NCBI GenBank assembly: GCA_943704525.1 | Contig: CALSCQ010003013.1 | Location: forward strand, 1 to 54,081 | Length of the DNA stretch: 54,081 nucleotides | Reading direction: 5' to 3' | Origin: Pigoraptor vietnamica | Lineage: Eukaryota; Opisthokonta; Filasterea | Part shown: positions 12,590 to 23,600 of the stretch, piece after piece | Layout: every line of letters begins with the position of its first letter | Position numbering within the stretch: the stretch's first letter is position 1 | The notes under the pieces: generated by a model | What the model was told of the DNA's origin: nothing | The model's input: the letters and a program-made list of their open reading frames with translations, nothing else | The model's database searches: none | Translations under genes and position numbers: made by a program

Positions 12590-13268
12590 GTGACGCGGCG
12601 TGCCTTTCGCGTGCCTGCGCAGCGGCCTTTCGTCTGTTGTCGGCATTGCTAGCTGCGTGCGCGGACGCGTGGCGTTGTGTGCGCTGTGTTTGTGTTTTGT
12701 GTGACGCGTTTTCTCTTCCTCTTTTGGCCCTTGGCTGTGCGCTTTCTGCGAGAAACCACGTTTGTCTATTGTATTTCTCGCTATGTCCTGAGTAAACATA
12801 CGATGGAAAGTCAGCTTCTTGTATGATATGTGCTATCGAAAGATTTGCACGGCTTCCGAGGGTTACTGAGGCCGTGAAGAAATATAGGCTTAGGAGAATG
12901 TGTGCGCCCGCCCGCAGGGCAGACGCCATGCGCCTGTGCTTGCAATATAACTCCTCCGAGTGACGCAATGCCTCTGAACGCAGAAGCTTTTCTTTTTACT
13001 GTGCAAAAGACAGTGAATGTGGCACGTGTCCCATTCTCCATCAAACAGTGGCTGGCGTCGTTTGTTAAGACAGGCATGTCCATCTCCAGTGGCTGGCCAT
13101 CGTTAATCTATCTCTCACTCCCTTCGTCGAAGCCGAGCTTTCTTGTCACGACTGTCATCTTAGTCCGAACATAAAACAAATGGCAATATTTGCTTCCGAC
13201 AGCCGCTTTCGCACCGTTGTGGTTATCATGCGCAGGATAACTTTCAGCCGTTTTCCCGAATTGTCCTC

Positions 13269-13340
13269 TACGTCAAACCCGCCCCCGAGTGCTGACGTCG
13301 ACTCAGAGGACAGTGTGCGTGACCTGGTATGCTGCGTGTG

Positions 13341-13381
<41 letters not shown>

Positions 13382-13539
13382 CTGCGTGCGGCGTGGCTAA
13401 GCAACGCCAGTGTGGAGCGGGTGTGGAGCCCACTCGGACGCACGTGAGATGTCCGTTTGCCTTTTTTGGCAACCCCCATTGACGTAACAGCCTCCGGTGA
13501 CAATGCCCATAAAAGGAAATGGCCGCAGTAGCAGCCAAT
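13269..13539 (+). promoter_or_regulatory. Cluster of CRE/ATF-like ACGT motifs and a CCAAT box upstream of the bZIP gene
   Basis: Three TGACGT-type hexamers occur within 220 bases: TACGTCA at 13269-13275 (TGACGTA on the other strand), TGACGTCG at 13293-13300 and TGACGTAA at 13480-13487. A CCAAT box (13535-13539) and a weak TATA-like CATAAAAGG (about 13508) follow. bZIP proteins of the CREB/ATF type bind ACGT-core sites, so autoregulation of the downstream gene is a reasonable inference, not shown. Confidence 0.4.
13336..13380. repeat. GT dinucleotide microsatellite
   Basis: A (GT)n run with one C interruption, between the ACGT motifs upstream of the bZIP gene. Confidence 0.95.
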
Positions 13540-13903
13540 CACAGCGCTGTCCAGTTCGCCCCATTCAGTCACATCCTTCTTGCTTGACTCACAGACTCCC
13601 TGCGCGCACACAGACGCACGCACGCACGCAACTGTCCGCTGCAATGCATGTGCGAAATGCTTGTCTGCGCCACAAGACCCCGCAGCTCCGTATAAGGCGA
13701 AGTGCTTCGGGCCGCATTGCCAACGACCGGCATCAGTGGCTGCGCTTACCAGAAGCAGTAACGTCTGCGGGAAAGCACCATCGTCAGCCGTTCACGGTTC
13801 ACCCACACACATTTCACTGCGTTATCTATCTTGCGCTGTCTGCGCCTTCGACTGCTTCAAAGCTGCCACATTCCGTCTGTCGCTTTCGCCACAACAACCG
13901 AAG

Positions 13904-14509
13904 ATGAAGTTTGAGAAGGAGAGGGCGCCCAAGGCCCCGTTGCCCTACTCGACAGCCCCGACATTCTACGTGCGCCGACTCGTCGCTTCCGACGGATCGG
14001 CGTCGGACTCTGACACGGAAAAACGCACGGCGCAGTTGGAGAAGAACCGGCTTGCGGCACGCGTGTCTCGGCAGCGCAGGAAGGAATACGTGACGACCCT
14101 CGAGGAGCGCGCCAAGCTGCTCGAGTACCAGAACGACACGCTCTTCCATGAACTCAACGAGCTCCGCAAGTGGATCTGCTACCGCTTCCCGCAAGTCGCC
14201 GCCGCCGCCGACCCCGACGGCAACGCGCGCGCGCAGCTGGAGGCGCAGGGCGTCCACATTGGCGCACCCGCCCCCGTTGCCATGGACGCGATGATGGCCG
14301 CACAGAACGAGGACGACGACCCCTCGAGCGAGTCGTCGGAGAGCAACGAGAGCGCCACCATGTCGCTTGCGTTTGCGCCTTCGCACGTCCCCGTCCGCGT
14401 GCCCTTCCAAAGCCTCAGCCAACAGCTCGCGGCGTCGGCAAGCTGCGGCCAGTTTGCGTTTGTGCGCGCGCCGCAGTACGGCCACGGCATGCAGTCTGTG
14501 GGCATGTGA
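13904..14509 (+). CDS. bZIP transcription factor
   Basis: An intronless 201-residue protein starting MKFEKERAPKAPLP. Residues ~44-92 form a basic-leucine zipper. The basic region EKNRLAARVSRQRRKEY has the invariant N-x7-R spacing with AA and SR in place. It is followed by the heptads L-E-E-R-A-K-L-L-E-Y-Q-N and L-F-H-E-L-N-E-L, a short zipper of about four heptads. A Ser/Glu/Asp-rich acidic stretch near residues 130-150 (DDDPSSESSESNES) could be an activation domain. The rest is Ala/Gln-rich. It should bind DNA as a dimer in the nucleus. The start at 13904 was preferred over an upstream in-frame ATG at 13580 because the intervening sequence looks untranslated and conserved features begin after 13904. 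Subfamily is not determined. Confidence 0.9.
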   Translation: MKFEKERAPKAPLPYSTAPTFYVRRLVASDGSASDSDTEKRTAQLEKNRLAARVSRQRRKEYVTTLEERAKLLEYQNDTLFHELNELRKWICYRFPQVAAAADPDGNARAQLEAQGVHIGAPAPVAMDAMMAAQNEDDDPSSESSESNESATMSLAFAPSHVPVRVPFQSLSQQLAASASCGQFAFVRAPQYGHGMQSVGM

Positions 14510-14928
14510 GCACGTGCACACAACGACGCGCGGAGCTGCTTCAGCCGGTCTGAAGCACTACGTCGGCGTCCTCTTTATTTCAATGTGTAATTTTCTGTCG
14601 CGTTGCGTGCTTTCCTTCACTTTGCCCCCGAGTTGATCTCAGGGGTTTGCTGCATGGGTCGCCCGCGGGTTTGATACCCGGCGACGTCCGCGTTGTCTCT
14701 TTGCGTTTCGTATTTCTGCGCGTGCGGTCACGCGTCCTTTGCGAGTGGATCTCGCTGTGCTGTGGCTGCTGCGTGCGGGTGTTGCTGGCTCGACACAATC
14801 TGCCCCGTCCGTCGCACGGGCTTGCGCGGAGGGCATTTTTCCAATATACAATCCCTTATTGGACACGGACTTGACCGAAGTAATATGAGAGTTGAGCTTT
14901 TCCTTTCAACATTCAATTCGAGTTAGAA

Positions 14929-14996
14929 GTGGAGCGTTGCTTCACACATTCCACACTAAAGGAGTGGAGCGTTTCTTCCACATTCCACACTAAAAG
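14929..14996. repeat. Two-copy 33-bp tandem duplication
   Basis: Copy 1 (14929-14961) and copy 2 (14964-14996) both begin GTGGAGCGTT and end ATTCCACACTAAA, with a few differences in the middle. Confidence 0.85.
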
Positions 14997-15094
14997 TCGT
15001 CGGTGACACGAGGATTTTGCGTGGGCCAAGGGAATTTCCCTATTTCGCTTGAGGAGAGTTCATTTTGCGGCCAGTCCAACTGCCCCAGTAACGA

Positions 15095-15112
15095 CCCCCC
15101 CCCCCCCCCCCC
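15095..15112. repeat. C18 homopolymer
   Basis: Eighteen consecutive C residues in the intergenic region downstream of the AMBRA1-like gene. Length may be affected by sequencing error. Confidence 0.9.
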
Positions 15113-15145
15113 TTGTGCTCATAGCTCGAGTGAGAAGCGTTACGG

Positions 15146-17067
15146 TCACAGCTCAAGCGAGAAGCGAATGACGTCGCCAGCGTCAGTGCCAACCACGAAG
15201 CCGCACTCGCCGCGCCCGAGAAATGCGCACGTGTTGATCATCTTATCAGATCCCACGGACACGTCCACATGTGCCTGGCGCGACAGGGGGGAGACTTAAT
15301 CAGCACACATGCACATGGCGGCGACATAACACGGATATTTGGGTGCGAACAAGGGAAGGGGGGGGAGGGGGGAGGGGAGGGGGAGGCTACACAGCGCACA
15401 TACACATTCCTGCAACAGCTCACGGCAACGGTTCATAGAATATCTACTTACCGAACCAGCAACAAGCGCCCCGCACTCGTCCCGCACGGCAAACACCACT
15501 GCACGGTCCCCTACGCCAGCCACCAACAACCGCCCGCTCGGCGAAAAGCTGAGGCACGTGATCGGCGCACGGTGTTCAAACGGCACAGTAAGGACGACAA
15601 AGCGCACGAGGTGACTAGGAAAGGCCGGTCGGCCCTTCCCCGCGACGTGTACGGACCCGGGGCGGTCGTGCGCATGGCCGCACTCGCAAAATGTGCCGCA
15701 CGCAATGGCGGCGTATGTTTCTTCGTCGATTTCCACGACACATATTCGACGGCGTCCCTCGGCGTCGATGGAGATGGGCACAGCCAGCGCACGCGAACAC
15801 GCCGACACGGCAATTGAGTTCTCGGAATAGAAGATCGGATCGGGGATCTCGAAGAGGGCGTGCGGCAGCGGCGACACACACACCCGCAGTGCACACGCGG
15901 CGCACACGTATCGCAATGCAGTGCCCTCGCCGAGATTTCGCTGGACGTTCAAGACCAACGCAAGAACGCGATTGTTGCCGACCGGCATGGCACCCCTGCA
16001 AATCCTTCCGTGAGTGACTGGCGCGAAGACAGGAACGTCCTGATGAGCACCCAAACCACACATGGCCGCAATGCTGCGAAGTCGTCACCATCCCATGCAC
16101 ATTTTCGGGAATCGAAGCAGAGGGCAGTCCCAAATAGGCACTGAAGCACCCAAGGGACCCATATTTGATAACAGAACATACCGTATGCACGCCATGACAG
16201 GCGCCGACAGCCCCCCGTCCGTGCCGCCTGCGCCGTAATCCCACAGACGCACGCCGACGTTTGGTGCGGAGATCATCAGCTGGCGCTCGCAATTGTCCTC
16301 CGCTGCGAAGGCGACGGACCAAACTGCGCCGTCGACGACCACTCTGTGCCGCACACTCCCGGAAATGGGGAGTGCACCACCGGTGCCGCGCGCAGATTCA
16401 CTCTGGCCGTCCATGATGCGAGTTGACTTCAGCACACAATTCAAATTTGAACGCGCCACGAATGCCAAGTCTTGTATCCCACCTTGAGATCCCAGACGCG
16501 CACTTCGCCGCCAGCGCATGCCGTCGCCAGCACGCGCGCGTCGCGAGGGCGAAATTTGACAGACCAGCACGTCCTCGGGTGGCCTCTGAGCACGGCTTGG
16601 GAAGTGCCCGTGCGCGCGCAGTATATGACCACGGTGTGGTCGTTGTGTGCCGCGGCCACTTGCCTCCTGCACGAGCACGCACACACAACACGATCGCGTG
16701 AGGCCACTTCGTTGTCATCCCACGCAATGCACTCTCCTAACATGGCAACCTCTTCCTATCCATCGTTCCCCACCCTTCGTGGTCGACTGCGAGCGCCATG
16801 GTCCCTCTACGCACAGCCGCGTTCGTGGCATCGAATTCCTGCCGAAAAAACATCAATTAAACGCGCAAAGTCAAGAAGATCCAAGTTCACGACACCAACC
16901 ATTACTTTCAACGGCCTCGTCGTGAGCAGGAGACGCTCGACCTGTCGCTCGATGCAGGTCGAGAGGGACGCGTGCGAGTGCCGTGGGCGCCATAATGCGT
17001 GCAGCTCCCGCTGACGCACGGCAGTGAAGAGGCACAGGGAGGGTCCCTGCGGCCTCGCGGTCGCCAT
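15146..17067 (-). CDS. AMBRA1 (DCAF3)-like WD40 protein, compact form
   Basis: Six exons on the minus strand: 17067-16906, 16838-16774, 16666-16483, 16402-16182, 15995-15452 and 15274-15146, in frame to 434 residues. The acceptor at 16403 could instead be 16427. Residues ~60-135 hold WD repeats resembling the AMBRA1 N-terminal half: AAAHNDHTVVIY, then GHPRTCWSVKFRP and ACAGGEVRVWDLK, compared with HVNHNIYI, GHRRTPWCVTFHP and GCLDGEVRIWDLH in animal AMBRA1. The following SESARG and VWSVAF...VRLWDY continue the pattern. The C-terminal part has ITCLSFSPSGRLLVAGVGDRA and ends INTCAF...GFVVGTDAGDVIRF, matching the last AMBRA1 blade (INSARW...AYGTNKGDLV). AMBRA1 is a substrate receptor of CUL4-DDB1 E3 ligase that controls autophagy and cyclin D. 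The animal protein has a long disordered insert between its two half-propellers; here they are nearly contiguous. Confidence 0.65.
15357..15387 (+). repeat. G-rich tract in AMBRA1-like intron 5
   Basis: A run of G blocks separated by single A residues lies on the plus strand inside the intron between 15275 and 15451. In the transcript of this minus-strand gene it is C-rich and pyrimidine-heavy upstream of the acceptor. The plus strand has four or more G-runs of at least three and could form a G-quadruplex. Confidence 0.7.
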
Positions 17068-17651
17068 TCGCAGGACACCGCGTGGAGTGCAGAAGATGGC
17101 GGTGCGTGCGCCTCATTGCCATGCGTTTTTTCCTCTCCTTTCTCGTCTCGAGTTTTTTTTGGTCATCAAATTCAACTTCGGCCAGTGTAACAAATCAAAT
17201 TTTTCACGTTCCGACGTAATATTTTTACGACCGATCGATGGGTTTTCCTCAATGCAAAACGAATGGTCGATTTGTCCGATCGGGCGGAGCCAAAAGGGGA
17301 AATACTCCCGGACACGTGCGAACTTTGTATTGAAAATTTCCATAGATAACAGAGCAAATTCTCCGCCAATTGCAAATAAAGAACCACTGTCCGTGCAGTG
17401 TCAATGGGCGGAGACAAAACCCATATGGCCACTTCGTCCACCGCAGTGTGCGCGTGTGGGTTGTCTTGCGTTGTCTTCTCTCTGCCAAAAACAAAGACGA
17501 AGCGCCTCTTCGCGACCGTGTCTGCGACGACTGCGTTGATCTGTCGTCCGCTCAAATGACGCGGTAACGTCCACGTGACAGAAATGTGTGGGCCACACCC
17601 TGTTTTTTGAATTTGAAAGTGAACGTTCGGTCCACGGGACACGCTGCGCTG
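17068..17651. promoter_or_regulatory. Bidirectional upstream region of the AMBRA1-like gene and the large surface-protein gene
   Basis: A 584-bp divergent intergenic region, AT-rich between about 17150 and 17400. No coding exon, RNA gene or clear repeat is visible. Both promoters are expected here. Confidence 0.5.
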
Positions 17652-20600
17652 ATGCGGCCGCGGGGGCAGTGTCCCGCGCGTATGCGGGCTGCCGCCGTTG
17701 TGACGCTGTTGGCGCTCTCGACCCTGTGTGCGGCGGCGCCACGGTGCTTTGACTATGAGCAACTTAGGGACAAGCTCGCATTCCACATTCCCTTTGACGA
17801 CGACTTTCGTGACGCGTCAGGAAACGGTTTGCACGGCACTGCTCCGAATGCGCCGTCGTTTGCGCGGCCTGGGCGCGTGGGCGGTGGGACGGGCGTCTTT
17901 GATGCTGCGCGGCGGCAATACGTCTCGCTCGGACGACCGCCCGTGCTCAACCTCGACACGAACGTCGACTTCAGCGTGTCGTTTTGGCTCCGTCCGACGG
18001 GAATGCCCTTCAGCGAGGGGAAAAACTCGTACAATGACCCCGCGATTATGGGCAATCAGGACTGGAACTCGAGCCGAAACCGCGGGTTTATATTTGCGGT
18101 GCAGCAGAACGGCATCTTTATCTTTGCTTTGGGCGATGGCACGAGCCGTGTGAAGTCGTCCACGCACGACGGTTTTATGAAGAACGGCGAGTGGGCACAC
18201 GTGCTACTCTCGTGTAACCGCTCGTCGTCTGCCGTCGTTTACGTCAACGGCGAAATGCTATTCCGCCACGACAGTCGCACGTTCGATGGAGTGGGAGCGT
18301 TCGGTCACAATCTCACGTCAGGGTACGACACGGTCATTGGATCGGACGGACCCGCTGGCTACGTGTACCCGAGTTGGTGGAGCGGCAACATCGACGACGT
18401 TGCGATGTGGACGCGTGCACTGACGCCCGACGACGCTGCTGCCGTGTATCAGAGGGGAAACGAGGGGCTCGACATGCACTCGGGATTGCCAGCGTCTTGC
18501 GAAGACACAGTCGCCGTGTGCGGTGTCCCGGAGGAGTGGCCGCGGTCGTTTCGCATCAGCTGCGCGCCCGGGTGTGCGCCCCTCCCCCTCTCTGCTTCGG
18601 TGAGGAACCCAGTCGAGTTCGATATTGGCACAAGTGTGTGCCGCGCCGCCGTTGCGCTAGGACTCGCGTCTCCTTCCCCGAACGGACCGAATGCGACGGT
18701 CACCGTGAGCCTGTGGGCAAACGCAACGTCGTTTTCTCTCATGTCCGTGTGCGGCGATGGAGTGCGCGCCGGGGCGGAGGAGTGCGATGACGGCAACCTC
18801 GACGGTGGTGACGGCTGCAAGGGATGTACGGTCGAGGCCGGGTACACGTGCGCAGAACAGGCGCACGGACTGCCCGATGGCGCCACTGTCGCGGGTCGCA
18901 GCGTGTGCAAGACAACCTGCGGGGACGGCATTGTTGCCGGTGGGGAGAAGTGCGAGAGGGCGCGGTCTGGGCCCGCGTGCACGGACGCGTGCGACGTGAG
19001 CGCGGGGTACTACTGCGGCCAGCCCACCCTACGCCCAATGATGATGTCGCTTCATGGCGGTGCGAACGTCGTGTGCCACGCCATTTCGTGTGGGGATGCG
19101 GTGAGGTCGACCGGCGAAGAGTGCGACGATGGCAATCTCGTCGACGGCGATGGGTGTTCGTCCGCCTGCAAGGTGGAGGCCGACTGGGCGTGCGACGGGC
19201 GACAGGGAGGGCGCGGGGATGTCTGCAGCGGGCCGTTGTGGGTGTCGCCTTCGGGACATGACGAGGGGAACTGCACGCGCGATGCCCCGTGCGCAACCAT
19301 CCACGCAGCTGTCCAGCGGGCGGCAGCCGCGGCCAGCAGCGCGTATGTCCTCGTCGAGTCGGGGACGTACAATTTCACGCGGCCGATCACCCCGTGGCTC
19401 GCACCCGGGCGGTCGGTGCTGCTCCGGGCGCCGTCGAAAGGCGCCGTCATTGACTGCCAGGGCAGCGGCACCGCAATGGTTGTCTCGGGTTCGAACCTGC
19501 GTATGGAGGGTTTCTGGGTGCGAAACTGCGAGGCGTCCGACATGAGCGTCGCGGCTGTGACGGTCGTGAATGGGAATGCAACGTTTGTCGACTGTGGGTT
19601 CAGCGAAAATCGGCTCTCGCGCAACACAACCTCGTCGCCGCGCGTGCGCGCACCGGCCGTTGTGGTGCGGAAGGACCCAAAGGCGCCGTACGCGACCGCC
19701 TCGTTCACGCGTTGCCACTTTTGGAACAACACGGCTGTCTTCGCTCGTACGGCCTTCGTCGTGTTCGAGGTACTCGAGGCAGTACAGAGCGCGTCGGTGG
19801 CCGCCGGTGCCGTGGCCTGCAACGGCATCGACAGCGTCGATGTCGACTCGTGCGTTTTCAATTCGAATACGGCCGTTTCGACATCCACGGCAGGCGCAGT
19901 GTACGTCGGCGCGGAGAGCGGCCACAGGGCGCCCCGTCTAAGCGTTGTTGGGTGCATCTTTGAGGACAATGCGGCGACGGGCGAACGCGAGGCGTCGGGC
20001 GCAGTGCTCGTGTCGGCCTCTTCGCAGGTGACCTATCTTGCCGATGCGTCGGTCTCTGTTACCAACAGCACCTTCACGCGCTGCGCGGGCAACATATCGT
20101 CGGCCTCTACCAGCGAATTTGCGCGCGGACACGTCGAGGGAGCGCTGGGCGTGTTCCTGTGGGCGGCAGAATGCCCACGCGCGCACGTGACGGTGTCGGG
20201 GTGCGCGTTTGAGGACAACAGGGCTGGCATGGTCGGCTATGTCTACGCCGCGGCCTCGGGTGCCGTCGCCGCTCTCCACTACTGCTTCGGCATGACGTCA
20301 GAGGCGAGCGTCGATGTCGCCAGTTCCATCTTCCGCCGCAATGCGGCGACGGCGCGGTCGGTCCAGCTGAGCGCCGTGGGGGGTTCGGTGGCCGTCGTCT
20401 ACTACCGCGGCGACACCGTTGGAAACGCCGTGGCGGTGCGCGCGTGCGCGTTCGAATCGGACGTCGCGCAGATGATGACGGGTGCGCAAGTGGGCGTGGG
20501 CGGGTCGATCGCGGTGGCGACGGTGATGTCGCCGCACCTCTACGGAACCGACGCCATGACCGTGGTGGGCAATTCGCTCCTATTTGCGAACAACACGCAC

Positions 20601-23600
20601 TTCAGGTCGCGCGCCTCGGCGTTTGGCAACAGCGGCGTGGTGGCGGGTGGCGCAGTGTGCGTGTTCCAGTACACGCAGAACGGCGGGTACGTCCACGTCG
20701 GCAACAACGTGACGATGACGGGATGTCTCGTCCGCAACGCGACGGTGGACGTCATGGCGCTCCTTCACAGCGTGGGCGCGCCCGGGTACGTCGCCTTCTA
20801 CGGCGGTGGCACGCACGACAACGCCCACGTCATCTCTGACACTGCGATTGAGGGCTCGAAGGCGTATCTCCAGACGACAGGCACGAACTGCCTCGGCACA
20901 GGCGCGGTAGCCATCCTGTTCACGTCGACCGACTTGAACTCGAAGGTTGCGCTCATCGATGCCACCATGGACGGGTGCTCGGCGGAAGTCCTTACGGGTT
21001 CGGCTGCGGGTGCTGCGGGCGTCATGTACGACGGCGACGCGCACGGCGGGTCGTTTGCGGTGCGCCGATGCACCCTGCAGAACAGCGTTTGCGGGACGGG
21101 CAGCGGCGCCATCGAGGTCATGGCGAGGACAGGCGTAGGGATGACCGTCGATTTGTCCGATAGCACATTCGTCGCCAACCAAGGAAAGAAGGGCTCGGGC
21201 GTCATGCGCGCCGTGTCGTCTTCTGCGGTGGTGAGAGTATCCGACTGCACGTTCTCCCGCAACTTTGGCAGCGATTGCGGTGCCTTGTCCCTCACCGTGG
21301 ACGACACCAGCTGCGCCGACGTCGCGCGGTCACAATTCGTCGGCAATCTGGGCAGCGTGGCGGGGGGCGCTCTGTCGCTGAACGGGCCCGTCGCGACGAA
21401 TGTGTCGGACGTGTTTTTCTTGACAAACGAGGCGAGCGTCGGCGGCGCCGTCTTCCTCGGGAGGCTTGCCGATTTTCGCGCGACGAGGTGTGCGTTTGCG
21501 GGCAACACGGCGTCGTCCGGGAGCGAAGTCTACAGCGGCGGGACGTCTGTCATCCTCGATCGCTGCACAGTCAGCGTGTCGCGCGCTGTACCGTCCATCT
21601 CGTTCCTCGGCGATGCTAGCCTCGTGTCGCGGCAGTGGAGCCCCATTGTGTGCCCGCGGGGCCACGTGTTCGAGTACACAACGGGGAGCGCGCTGCAGCT
21701 GTCGTGCACCAAGTGTGCCGCCGGTGAGTGCTTTGGTGCGCGTGTGCGCGCATGTCCCATGTGAGAACGATTGATCCTCGTGAATGCAATGGCCTGGTCG
21801 CCGCGGTGTTAGATGTGTGACCATGACACCGACGTCCCTGTTTTCGTCGCAGGTTCGTACCTGCTCGTGAATGGTTCCGACGTGAACATGGCGTCGTGCA
21901 CACCCTGTCCCATGGGCGCCGTGTGCGAGGGCGGCGACCACATTAGGGCGATCGGCGGCCATTGGGGCAGCCTGCGCACGCCGGCGGCGCCGTTTGCCGT
22001 GTGTCCGCCGGGGTACTGCTGCGACAGCACCGAGGGGTGCGAGGCGCAGATGTGTGCGGCAAATCGCATGGGGACGATGTGTTCGACTTGTGTGCCGGGT
22101 ACCTCTGCGACGCTCTTCCGGCGCGCTTGTGTCGGTAAGCGCGTCTCACTGTGTGATGCATGCATTGGCCCCATCTGAGCGCGCATGGTATCAGTCGTGT
22201 ATCGAGCGTTTGCTCACTATTGCCCGCGCCCCGGAGACAACTCGCAGTGCCACGACGGCTCGTGGTTCGTCCCACTGATCGTCGCAGCCCTTGTCGTGCT
22301 GTTCGCACTCTTCGTACGCTTCCGCGTCGGTCGCTCCGGTGCGCTGCGGATCGTGGCGGGCTTTGCGTATACGGCGTTTGTCGTTGTCGCCATTCGCGGC
22401 GGCGGCGGAGCGCAGTCGATGCTGGTCATTAACGGCCTCGCCACGCTCCAGTTTGCGCACGTCCCCGACCTGTCCTCCGACGTGTGCCTCTTCCCCGGAA
22501 TGACGTCACTCGGCGTCGTGTTCTTCGAGTTTTTCCCGCCACTTGTTTTCGGCGCCATCGCCACCGTCTACCTCGCCTGCTGGCGGTTTGGCGCTGCGTG
22601 CTTCCCGCTACTGCGAAAGGTGCGCCTGTGAACGCCGGCTCCTGAGTCTTCCATCCGCAATGCTATCGGCTGCTTATTGGCCCCTTTGTTTCTACCTTGA
22701 TTGCGCGCGTTCACGAACACCTCTCCTGCACTACCTTCCTCGCGCCTCATTGCCCTGCTATCGTCTGTCAATTGGCCCCTTTTTGTCCTACATTCTTTGC
22801 ACGCATTCACCAACGCCTCTCCTTCTGTGCCTCCCCCCCTCCCCCCGCGCGCGCAGTGGGTCGCGCCCGTTGCCGACTGCCCCGCGAGCGTCTTCTACGG
22901 CGCGTTCGTCCTCTTCTTCATGCCGCTCTTCGCGACGACACTTCGCCTTCTGGATTGCGTCGACATCGATGGCGAGAGCCGTCTCCACGAAATGGCGTCG
23001 GAGAAGTGCTTTGACAACGGTTGGCAAGCCGCTGCGTTTGCCGCACTCCCATTTTTCGCATTCGTCCTGTGCATTCTCGCTGCATGCGTGAGGCTCTTCG
23101 CAGCACACGCCGTGCACCCCACTGGACGCCGCCCTTGCGCCTGCTACGACGTCCGTCGGCGGAGTCGCGTGTCCGAGACACAGGAGGTCGTCGCATCGGC
23201 AGGCCTCAATGGGCTCGAACCCCCTGAGAAAGAGTCTGTGGCGTGGTGGCGGGTGGCGGGCGCGGCGATTGGCGCGGCTGCGGCGGCCCCATACAAGGCG
23301 GAACTGCGTTACTGGGACGTTGCGGCGATGGGCTTTCGCGTTGTGCTGACGCTTTGCGCCGTTCTCATCGACGAGGGAGGTGTGCGCGAGTTTGTCCTGT
23401 GCTTCCTTCTCTGGATTGCGTTCCTCGTGCACTGGCACGTGTGCCCGTGGCGGCGGGAGATTGACGCGGACATGGAGGCCGTGTCGTTGTTCGTGCTCGT
23501 CTTCATCTCGACGCTCCAGCTGCGCGAGGCCACCGTGTACTCGCTCGGACTGAGCACCGCAGAGATGTCCCCCTCGATGCAGGCGGTCTTCGATGCCCTC

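Larger units (their letters stand above)
12590..13903. other. Intergenic region: clathrin 3' flank and bZIP upstream region
   Basis: About 1.3 kb without a recognisable protein or RNA gene. The first ~250 bases would be clathrin 3' UTR. From 13269 onward it holds TGACGT-type motifs, a GT microsatellite and a CCAAT box, listed separately. Open frames such as the one running into the bZIP ATG from 13580 have no conserved features and read as 5' UTR. Confidence 0.6.
14510..15145. other. Convergent intergenic region between the bZIP and AMBRA1-like genes
   Basis: These 636 bases separate two tail-to-tail genes. No gene is visible. The stretch holds a direct 33-bp tandem duplication (14929-14996) and an 18-base C homopolymer (15095-15112). 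A short palindrome around 14661-14682 resembles a T-arm but no tRNA can be folded around it. Confidence 0.6.

Noticed and set aside
13580-13903. In-frame upstream extension of the bZIP protein from an ATG at 13580
   Set aside because: The extra ~108 residues are Cys/Ala-rich with no conserved segment, and the interval directly follows the CCAAT/CRE-like motifs, so 5' UTR is more likely.
14655-14690. tRNA-like T-arm palindrome (cgggtttgatacccg)
   Set aside because: No D-arm, anticodon arm or acceptor stem can be placed around it; it is a chance palindrome.
17172-17786. 204-codon minus-strand open frame upstream of and overlapping the giant receptor start
   Set aside because: No recognisable features, and its first part is antisense to the signal peptide and LamG region.
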